Assembly: GCA_958510825.1 (NCBI GenBank)
Contig: OY294046.1
Coordinates: 47,659,794-47,723,793, forward strand
Source of the DNA: Brachypterus glaber
Lineage: Eukaryota > Arthropoda > Insecta > Coleoptera > Kateretidae
DNA: 64,000 nucleotides
Reading direction: 5' to 3'
This document shows, in pieces, positions 56,165 to 64,000 of this stretch. The position numbers and the translations under genes are program-made. The first letter of the stretch is position 1, and each line of letters begins with the position of its first letter. The notes beneath the pieces were generated by a model. That model saw only the letters and a program-made list of their open reading frames with translations, was not told where the DNA came from and did no database searches.

Positions 56165-56420
56165 GAATTAGCTGAGCGGTCTAAGGCATCGATATAGCAT
56201 TGACACTGAGCCAATGATCGTGAGTTCAAACCTCACTGGCGCCGATTGCCTTTTTCAGTTAATTAATAATTGAAATTTGGCGAAGGCGTACTTCCTAGAT
56301 ATATTGGTTCAAAAGTCAATTAAAGCCGGTGGTTCCCTCTACTACTAGCCCACACAAGTCCTGGACTTAGGGGATGCTTACTTAAGTAGAATAGTACAAA
56401 GTTAAAAACAAACATAAAAT
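56165..56420 (+). mobile_element. tRNA-derived SINE, plus strand, uninterrupted copy
   Basis: The head TTAGCTGAGCGGTCTAAGGC matches the A box of leucine/serine-type tRNAs and GTGAGTTCAAACCTCACTGG the B box, so the head derives from a class II tRNA. The body GATTGCCTTTTTCAGTTAAT, TAATTGAAATTTGGC and GCCGGTGGTTCCCTCTACTA, and the tail CTGGACTTAGGGGATGCTT, match the minus-strand copy at 50895-51890. It is not a functional tRNA: the 3' acceptor stem and the anticodon arm are not kept. Confidence 0.82.
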
Positions 56421-58960
56421 ATTAAAGCTTATTCACGGTTGTCAGTAACCTACTACGATTTGTCTACTTACCATGATATAGCACTCAAAGACCCTTTCGT
56501 TGCGATCTCGGGTGCAAGTAATTGACGAAAAACTATGCGATGAATCTTGTCTTTATCATCTTTTATATTTATACTCACATAAATACGATCTATAATTCTT
56601 GAGACCTTTGGTTAAAATCACTAAAAATACTGATTCAATGACAAAACAAGTCTTATAGTCATATAGTGCTTTGAATTCCAAGTATACCCGTCACAATAGA
56701 GATGTGGTTCAAGAGGATAAAGATAAAATGATCAGATAGAGCCACACGTGAAACTGTATCGAGTATTAGAGAATTAGGAAAAAGCTTATCTTAAGGAAAG
56801 GGTTATTGTCCAAAAGAATTAAATTAAAAATCCTCACACATACATTATTCTTATGATTTATGCTTTCGGTTGATTTGGCTAACTTTTTGATATACCTGTT
56901 GTTGAACATTTTAAGCTTATTAAAACTGTTGTTTAAATTTTTTAATTGTGTGGCTAGTCTTCGAATTATGCGAATTTAAATACTAACAACTGGCGCAAAC
57001 AACTGGTGTTCATAAGGGTTACCACAAAGTTAGGTTATAAAAAATTGTCAAATTTGACAAATGTCATTCATTTTTTAACTTTATCAAAAAATTTTTGTAT
57101 TTACTTGCAAATGAAAAAGTAAATATTAAATGCATAAAATTAATAAAAGATGAAATAGTAATTATTTGAGAGTATATTTTTACTAAAAAAACAATATTTT
57201 ATTTAAATAATAGTCTTTCCATTAAATGAAGGTACTTCTAATGTACATACAGTTGGACCCACAAAAAACGCAAGATTTAAATATGCTAAAATGTCAATTT
57301 TACTAATTATTTTATAGTTTAAGTAAGATTTTAAGAAATATGTTAGATTAGCTTGACAATTAATTGTCAGTTTTTTTTAAAGTTTATTACAATAAATGCA
57401 TGCGAATAATGTCGAATATTAAAAAAATAATAATAATAAATAATAAACTGAAAAAATATTTAGAATATTTAATCAAATCAAAAATTAAAACACAATATTT
57501 AGTAAATCTTATGAAAAAATAAAAATTTGAACTCTACTAACCAAATATATAATTTATGAAAATTATGATTTTTGTTTAAAAAAAGGTTTTTCCCGAGGTT
57601 TCTTTTTCGCTAGCTAATTCCAATCTTGGAACTATCGATGCGGCTACGGGCGATGGTTTTTGATCCAGGAAAATTTGTATTGTAAATGGTATTCTTTCAA
57701 ATAATTAAGTAAATTTTCATCCTGTATTTCATTTGATATCTTCTTTCTTTCCGAGTCTGCACGCCCTTTCCTCCCCCATCTATTTTTTCTTCAATCTTAA
57801 CCATTATTCTTTTTTCTATGATCTTAACACAACTCTCCGAAACAATAAATAACCTTGCCACAATTAAAGGTCTCTATAGAGATCACTAGCCACAATCACT
57901 TCCTTACATCCTGCTTCCAATATACTAATAGTTTGAGATTTCTTAACATTTCTTAACGCATTTCTAATTACTTAATAATTATTTTAAGTAATTTTGACAA
58001 ATATTGTCAACATGACAACGGCTTTATTTGTATTGTAATTCTTGAATTTACGCAACTAAATTTTCAATCTTGTTTTTTTTTTCGGATTCAACTGTACAGT
58101 ACTTTGTGACCATGAAAATATTCTTAAATATAAATATTGTTAAAATCTCATTGTTGCGCCTGAGACACTTCATATTCTGACAGTTGTGTCATCTGTGACT
58201 GATTACGAAAGTAGTGTCATCATATGAAGGGTCTCTTTCCTAAATAAGGTTCTTTGATACTTTCTAAGTTACAGTGTTTGCCTAAAGTTATTAATATTTA
58301 AATGCGTTTAACTCCAAAACTAGTCATAGGATTAAAAAACGAAAACGACAGTTTTAATGAGCTTAAAATGTTTAACAATATATTAAAAAATGAGCCACAT
58401 CCACCGAAAGCCAAAACCATATAAACACTGTGCTAGGTTCTTTGTTCGGATCATGCTATTTTATAAAAATATAAAGGCATATTTTTTTTATTACAAAGTT
58501 TATACGATTCAATTATCAATTTTCCTTTGAATAACTTTATGTATTTAATATTTAATATATTTAATATTTAAATTAAACTTTGCCAAAGTATATAGGTACA
58601 CAAGCATTCAAGTAAAATAATACAATTTTCTTTCTCGTCTACTGCATTAAATAATATTTTGTTGAAAGACAAACATATAGCGTATCAGCAGAACAAAGTA
58701 CTTTAATGTCTACATGTAAATTTATTTATTATTCTGACAAGCTTAAAAACATAGGTATTTGAATTTGAATTTAAAAATTCCTGACAAAGAAAATACAACC
58801 TGACCGAGGACCTGACCAACAACAAATTATATTTTTTTGATGGCCTTACTGTAAAGTTTATTTTTTTTCACTACTAGCTTTAGAACATACCATTATTTAT
58901 CATGTTTTCAAACTGTGAAATCAATTTTCTTTACCTATAGTAATAATAATTTTTTCTCTC
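56421..58960. other. Intergenic, AT-rich, nothing recognised
   Basis: No repeat or gene recognised with confidence. The minus strand near 57590-57870 can be read as broken peptide segments (for example LIVARLFIVSESC) but no family was identified. AT-rich ATAATAATAA run near 57425. Confidence 0.45.
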
Positions 58961-58962
58961 AT

Positions 58963-59912
58963 AGAAAGCTTCTGTTAAAAAAATTGAAAAAAATGGGGGT
59001 CAGTGGCGTTGTGCTAAAGTTTTTTGAAAGTTATTTTCGCAACAGAAAGCAAAAAGTTAAATTTAAGAATAGTGTTTCAGCTGAGATTATTATTGATGAT
59101 GGAGTAGCGCAGGGGACAGTCATGGGCTGATATTTTTAAAATTTATGTTAATGATTTGCCAAAATGTGTTGCCTCTTGTGAAATTGAAATGTTCGCAGAC
59201 GATACCATGGTTTATTTGATAGGTAAAGATATTAATGAAATGATCACAATAATAAATAGAGACTTAAATAATATTTTTAATTGGCTAGGTGCTAATAAAT
59301 TATGTATAAATGTAAATAAATCAAAATATATAGTTATAGGTAATAAATAATAATATTACAATTAATAATATAAATTTGGAAAAAGTGGAGGAAATTAAAT
59401 ATTTGGGCGTAATAATAGATTCTAAATTAAATTTTATAAACCATGCAAATTATATATTAAATAAAATGTCGAGAAAAATGTTTTTTTCTGGGTAGAATAG
59501 GAAAATCTTTAAGTTTTTATACTAAGCTCTTACTTTATAAGTCAATTATTGCCCCACATGTGGAATATTGTTCAACTATACTTTTTTTACTAAATAAAGA
59601 TCAAATAAATAAATTTCAAATTGTCCAAAGAATATTATTTAAAACTTTAACATAATTTTCTTAATGAAATTTAAATTACTGCCCGAATATTTATCAAGTC
59701 AATTAAAGTATGTTCATGAGGTTCCCGAATATGCTACCAGAAATAATTTAGATTTTGTCATTGAACCAGTTAAGCAAAAGAAAACGGAAAAATCAATATT
59801 TTTTAAAGCCTTGCAAACTTTTAACCAGTTACCTACTAGTATTAAAAATTGTGATAATCTTAACAGTATTAAAAGTTTACTGTATCAATATGTTAAAACT
59901 CATTTTTAATAG
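58963..59912 (+). pseudogene. LINE reverse transcriptase fragment (second lineage)
   Basis: Broken coding sequence of a non-LTR retrotransposon. Order of pieces: a helix-rich stretch (KKMGVSGVVLKFFESYFRNR), GVAQGTVMG (the GVPQG-type motif), then after a frameshift LPKCVAS and EMFADDT, the catalytic FADD block; then YLGVIIDSKLNF in a new frame, a stop after FFSG, GRIGKSLSF and HVEYCST after another shift, and finally a C-terminal part ending TFNQLPTSIKNCDN and YVKTHF at 59909. At least four frame breaks make it dead. Upstream of 58963 no LINE sequence is recognised, so the copy is 5'-truncated. It differs from the LINE at 14632. Clade within the Jockey/I superfamilies is open. Confidence 0.85.
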
Positions 59913-60025
59913 TTTTTGATGGTATTTGTATTTGTAAAAACATTTAGAAACTTTAATATATAAATATTGTAGTGTATAGCCAGCTGTGCTAAATAAACGA
60001 TTATTATTATTATTATTATTATTAG
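59913..60025 (+). repeat. LINE 3' UTR and (ATT)n tail
   Basis: After the stop, TTTTTGATGGTATTTGTATT and CAGCTGTGCTAAATAAACGA precede a run of ATT triplets (about 60000-60023). The whole segment recurs inverted at 63648-63897. Confidence 0.85.
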
Positions 60026-60884
60026 TAGGAGTAAATTTTATAAACAAGTGAATTCTATCAATTTAGATGTTTCAGTTCTTACTAGTTAAACGCAAGAAAA
60101 TGGCTTTAAATAACATTTTATTTATTAAATATAATTAATTATAATTATTACCAATAAAGACAATCAATAATTAGCTAAATATTATCAACAGTAATATCAC
60201 AAGAGGTAATAAAATTTTCTGAAAATTTCACTGCCTCAAGTGGTATTTGACTTGACTATTTTACAAACCATCTAGCAAGAAAAGTTTTTTAGTTTTGCGT
60301 ATCAAGCCAATCTTTTTAAATATTTAAAAAGGACGAGCTAAAAACAATTGCTATAAACTCTGACGCAAACGAAAGAGCTTCTGTCAAAAGTTGATTTGTG
60401 GTTTCCAAGATAATTTACTGCTAAAATTTAATGTTTAATGTGAAAAGTGACAAAATTAGCTTATTAATTGTTTGCATTAGCTAAGAAAAATGGAAAAGTA
60501 TGGATTTACACTTGTCAAATTCTTAGAAGAAGATATTTATTCCTAAATTAACTTTTTTTTTATATTTTTAAAAATTGATCAAGAAGTCCGTGATTTTAAT
60601 AATTTCATATGTAAAATTATCAGTGTAATTCGGATCTGATTTGTTGAAAGTCAAAAAATAAAGGGATATTTTAGATTGGTCTATTATAAGTTTGTAAAAT
60701 AGTCAAAAAAATTAAAAAAAAAACTAAATTTTCAAACTTCAGTTCAAAGTACTTATTTGAGCAAATGTCATTGATCAAGGCTACTTGATTTTTATGAAAA
60801 TTTCAAGAAATATAATTTCTGTCAAAAATTTATTTTATTATTTGAATAAAAATAGTTAAATAGTGCTAGTAGTGAAAAAACTAA
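60026..60884. other. Intergenic, nothing recognised
   Basis: AT-rich spacer with no gene or organised repeat. Confidence 0.45.
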
Positions 60885-60972
60885 TATATAAACTAAGGTA
60901 GAGAAGACTATTATAGCCTCGCACTCTTAATACACTCTGCTATAAAAAATGTCTTCTCTACCTTGGTATATA
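60885..60972. repeat. Short hairpin, 88 bp
   Basis: CTAAGGTAGAGAAGAC on the left is mirrored by GTCTTCTCTACCTTGG on the right, with TATATA beyond each arm. It resembles a very short MITE. Confidence 0.7.
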
Positions 60973-61435
60973 ATTACTATTAGTACTCATTTTCTTAGAA
61001 AAAGGCGTACATTTCTTACATATTTACCGAAAGTAAAACGACTTACTGAAAAATACTTTCGGTACATGTTGGTAGGCAAATTCACATACAATACAAAGGC
61101 GCCTGGACAATACACATTTTGTTATTGTCAGTGACAGATACTCTCCGTCAGATACAATGCCCAGACAGACAATCTGGCTATCTGTCCATCCGTCAGTAAG
61201 TCCATCCGAGTTTTGTAATCACCATAACTCAAGAAAGGATTATGCGATCGACTCAAAATTTTTAGCATAAATCAAGCTTAATGATAAAAAGATCCCTATT
61301 ATTTAAAAAAATACTAATAATTCTAATTAATTAAAAAAAAAGTTTTGAGGGGTTAGGATTCGAAGCATTACATATCTTCACGGCTTTTTAAAACTCTATC
61401 TAGATATGCATTTCATAACTTGTATTCAGGTGTTA
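60973..61435. other. Intergenic with (CAGA/GTCTGTC)-like low-complexity sequence
   Basis: Segments near 61155-61210 (GACAGACAATCTGGC, TGTCCATCCGTC) resemble the ACACGGACGGACAGACAG stretch near 6170, a repetitive motif. No gene. Confidence 0.35.
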
Positions 61436-61439
61436 ATTT

Positions 61440-61878
61440 TTTTACTTTACTGGTTTTTACAACTTAATTAAAGCTTATTTTACAAATATCTGTTATGAAA
61501 TTAACTATTATAGTTCTATTCTACCTGTCCAAAATCAGTAATATAGAAAGTTAAATAATCTTTAATCCAAAGCCTCTTAAAACTATTTTATGTACTTATA
61601 TATGTGCACCGGTAAAATAAGTTTAATGTAAATTATTCTTACTGCGGATGAACAACTAATAAGATTTTTGTAGTTTCATCATTTCTTAACAATTTTTGTT
61701 TGTAAATTACAGTGACCGATGGAAACTTTATCAAATATATAAGTGAAAAAGTGCATTAAACCATAAAACTAAATTACCAGAAGACTGAAATAGTGACCAA
61801 GTTTCTACTAAATATTAAATTGAGCAATAGACGACTTTGAAGACATAATATTTAATCATTAAATAAGTTATTGCCAAA
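61440..61878 (+). promoter_or_regulatory. Conserved 5' flank and leader of zinc-finger copy 3
   Basis: Homologous to 26768-27225 and 39321-39765 (opposite strand). It has a TATA-like TTATATATGTGCAC at 61596-61602 and a splice-acceptor-like TGTAAATTACAG ending at 61712. It then reads to GCCAAAATG. The shared flank implies that promoter and gene were duplicated together. Promoter function is inferred. Confidence 0.45.
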
Positions 61879-63528
61879 ATGTATAAAGCTCAAAATCTTA
61901 ATGAATATATAAAAATCGAAGTTGAATTCGAGGAACATGATATTAAACATAAGCTGCCAGATGTTGAGATAGCAACAGATGAACCAAAAACAGAAGAAGT
62001 ACAGAATGCCTGTGAAAAAATTAGAATTGAAATTCAAGATAATATTCTTAAGGAAAAAGTTATTGAAGATTTAACTGACTATAGAGAAGACAATATTAAA
62101 CTTCAAGATATTGAGATATCAACAGTTAAACCAAAATCAGATGTATATAATGCTTGTAAAGTTGTAAAAATTGAAATTCAAGACGATATTCTTAAGGAAG
62201 AAGTTATTGAAAATTTTACCGATTATAGAGAAGACGATATTAAAAATAAACTTCCAGTTATGGAGATATCAGAGTTTGAAACAAAAAGAGTATACAATGC
62301 TTGTGAAGCCGTAAAAATTGAAATTCAAGATAACATTCTTAAGGAAGAATTTATAAAAAATTTTACTGGTTATAGAGAAAACGATCTTTTATGTAAAGAA
62401 CGACAAATTTATAAAATGAGAGATTCCAAAAATATAAACGAATTACCAGAATCAAAAATTGAAATTGAGGAAAACGAAAATTGGTTGTTTGATAAATCAA
62501 ACTATGTAGTTAAACCAATTATTGACCGAATGCATAACTCTCAAAATCTTGAAGTAACAGGAGTGTTTAAAATTGAAATCGAAGAACACGACATTAAGCA
62601 TGAAATTCTTGAGAAAGAAGTTATTTTACATAAAAATGAGAAAACCAACAAATCTTTAGAAATGCATAAACAAGAAAATATTTATAACTGTTTAATTTGC
62701 TTGAAAAAATTTATGTCACAAAATGAAGTAAGCCTTCACGTTAGAACCCATTCAACAGAAAAACCCTCGGAAAAACCCTTTAATTGTAATCAGTGTAACA
62801 AATCATTCTTAAGAAAAGATTCTCTTACTGATCATATCTTAAAGCATAAGCAAAAAGTAGCAACGTATAAATGCTTAATTTGTACCAAAAGTTTCTTTAA
62901 AAAATACATCCTGAAGGTTCATCTTCAAACCCACACAGGTGAAAGACCGTTCTCATGCGAGGTCTGCAGTAAAACATTCTCAAGAAAAAATCATTTAAAG
63001 AACCATACTTTTATACATACTGGCGAGAAACGATTTGAATGTGCAGAATGTCAGAAAAGATTCTATAAAAAAACACATTTGATCAGTCATATTATGACCC
63101 ACGGACTTTTAAAGCCCCACCTCTGTTCAATCTGTAATTCAGGGTTTAGACAAAAGTTTCATTTAAAAATACATTTTAAAAAACATACCAAAGATGGACA
63201 GTATTATTGTCTAAAATGTCAGAAAAAATTTGATAGGAAAAATGCCTTAATGGAGCACACTTGCCCTAAAAAGGCACACCAATGTTCAGAATGTCCAAAA
63301 AGTTTTGGTACAAAACATAATTTGAGAAGGCATATGATTGCTCATACAGGTGAAAAAGCATACAAATGTTTGCTCTGTGATAAAACTTTTGCATATTCTT
63401 CAGGTTTGTCTTCTCATAATCGTATTCACACAGGCGTGAAGCCATACGAATGTAAAAATTGTGAAAAAAGATTTTACACAAAGCAGCATTTGGAGTATCA
63501 TGGAAACTGCCATAAGAGACTTATTTAA
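61879..63528 (+). CDS. C2H2 zinc-finger protein, copy 3 (549 aa, intact)
   Basis: Predicted nuclear DNA-binding protein, likely a sequence-specific transcription factor; targets unknown. Residues 1-268 are acidic and low in cysteine, with three tandem repeats of about 50 residues (about 21-70, 72-118, 120-167), each ending in I/VKIEIQDxILKE and then a DYRE-like end. IKIE, VKIE (twice) and FKIE fit the SUMO consensus psi-K-x-E (inference). Residues 269-545 hold ten zinc fingers: finger 1 at 269-291 (YNCLICLKKF), finger 2 at 301-323, finger 3 from 330, finger 10 at 523-545 (YECKNCEKRF). Finger 7 ends HTC, a CCHC-like variant. TGEK/TGER linkers join several fingers, typical of DNA-binding arrays. 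No KRAB, BTB or ZAD domain is visible. Start chosen because the leader, GCCAAAATG context and first residues agree in all three copies. No intron lies within the frame. Confidence 0.92.
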   Translation: MYKAQNLNEYIKIEVEFEEHDIKHKLPDVEIATDEPKTEEVQNACEKIRIEIQDNILKEKVIEDLTDYREDNIKLQDIEISTVKPKSDVYNACKVVKIEIQDDILKEEVIENFTDYREDDIKNKLPVMEISEFETKRVYNACEAVKIEIQDNILKEEFIKNFTGYRENDLLCKERQIYKMRDSKNINELPESKIEIEENENWLFDKSNYVVKPIIDRMHNSQNLEVTGVFKIEIEEHDIKHEILEKEVILHKNEKTNKSLEMHKQENIYNCLICLKKFMSQNEVSLHVRTHSTEKPSEKPFNCNQCNKSFLRKDSLTDHILKHKQKVATYKCLICTKSFFKKYILKVHLQTHTGERPFSCEVCSKTFSRKNHLKNHTFIHTGEKRFECAECQKRFYKKTHLISHIMTHGLLKPHLCSICNSGFRQKFHLKIHFKKHTKDGQYYCLKCQKKFDRKNALMEHTCPKKAHQCSECPKSFGTKHNLRRHMIAHTGEKAYKCLLCDKTFAYSSGLSSHNRIHTGVKPYECKNCEKRFYTKQHLEYHGNCHKRLI

Positions 63529-63647
63529 ATGAAGCTTGGAAAGCCATGGCGCGTGATAGGCTCGCATAACTAGCATAATACATAAAATAGGATGCCGTGA
63601 TTGGCTTGATGTGCCGTCATTTATATTGTGCGCAGGCTTATAACGTT
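63529..63647. other. 3' flank of zinc-finger copy 3
   Basis: About 120 bp follow the stop codon before a LINE tail. AATAAA-type polyadenylation signals were not clearly seen. Confidence 0.4.
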
Positions 63648-63897
63648 AATAATAATAATAATCGTTTATTTAGCACAGCTGGCTATACACTACAATATTT
63701 ATATATTAAAGTTTCTAAATGTTTTTACAAATACAAATACCATCAAAAACTATTAAAAATGAGTTTTAACATATTGATACAGTAAACTTTTAATACTGTT
63801 AAGATTATCACAATTTTTAATACTAGTAGGTAACTGGTTAAAAGTTTGCAAGGCTTTAAAAAATATTGATTTTTCCGTTTTCTTTTTAACCATAAAA
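63648..63897 (-). mobile_element. 5'-truncated LINE copy, 3' end only (inverted)
   Basis: Inverse of about 59770-60020: on the minus strand it encodes the same C-terminal residues (FNQLPTSIK-like), then the 3' UTR CAGCTGTGCTAAATAAACG and an ATT-type tail at its left end (63649-63662). Near-identity suggests recent mobility of that LINE family. It begins 120 bp after the zinc-finger gene. Confidence 0.8.
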
Positions 63898-64000
63898 GAT
63901 TATGTACATAAATACTCATGCAGACGTTGGTAGACTATCTTTCAATTTATTTAGTTTTTAATAGGGAAGACAAAAAAGAAAGGTTTTGACTGAAAAAAAT
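63898..64000. other. End of window, nothing recognised
   Basis: About 100 bp of AT-rich DNA. Confidence 0.4.

Noticed and set aside
56165..56262. A functional tRNA gene
   Set aside because: The head has A- and B-box-like blocks, but the acceptor and anticodon stems are not paired and the sequence continues into a SINE body.
57590..57870. Minus-strand peptide-like segments (for example LIVARLFIVSESC and VAASIVPRLELAS)
   Set aside because: They are in different frames with stops between them, and no family was recognised. It may be a decayed transposon, but there is not enough to call it.

Overview
This window looks like one stretch of a large, repeat-choked insect genome. It is strongly AT-rich, has no operon-like gene order, and carries eukaryotic features: C2H2 zinc-finger genes, a Ty3/gypsy LTR element, two non-LTR (LINE) lineages, a tRNA-derived SINE, a 260-bp satellite, and many short inverted-repeat DNA transposons with TA, TTAA or 3-bp target duplications. 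The TE mix (pogo/mariner-like, piggyBac-like, PIF/Harbinger-like MITEs and Ty3/gypsy) fits insects well; I cannot name the order. No tRNA, rRNA, CRISPR or bacterial feature was seen. All boundaries were read by eye.

Layout. 1-6.4 kb: intergenic DNA with two terminal-inverted-repeat elements (762-1667; 2069-3529). 6.4-13.2 kb: short tandem repeats, a 695-bp tandem duplication, two long foldbacks (7937-9110, 10743-11923) and a TA-flanked MITE (12335-13238). 14.6-16.2 kb: a dead LINE fragment and a mariner-like foldback carrying a 146-bp retroposon. 16.2-24.65 kb: a 260-bp satellite split by a very young LTR retrotransposon (16992-22956; 2136-bp LTRs with no difference seen) that kept only the tail of integrase. 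24.65-26.26 kb: low-complexity repeats and a 200-N assembly gap. 26.26-27.2 kb: the 5' part of zinc-finger gene copy 1. 27.2-33.2 kb: an almost unbroken run of foldbacks, some nested inside others. 33.6-37.8 kb: a pogo-like element with a transposase remnant, tandem repeats and another inverted-repeat element. 37.8-39.7 kb: zinc-finger copy 2, frameshifted. 39.8-56.4 kb: more MITEs and foldbacks (including a TTAA-flanked piggyBac-like one), and two copies of a tRNA-headed SINE, one with a foldback inserted in it. 56.4-61.4 kb: mostly unique AT-rich DNA plus a LINE reverse-transcriptase fragment. 61.4-63.5 kb: zinc-finger copy 3, the only intact protein-coding gene (549 aa). 63.65-63.9 kb: a second, inverted 3' end of the same LINE.

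How it fits together. The only host-like genes are the three zinc-finger paralogues, which share promoter-proximal DNA, 5' leader and start context, so the whole transcription unit was duplicated. Everything else is transposon biology. The most unusual feature is the number of long near-complete inverted repeats (arms of about 60 to 650 bp). If transcribed, these would fold into long double-stranded RNA hairpins able to feed an siRNA pathway; that is inference.
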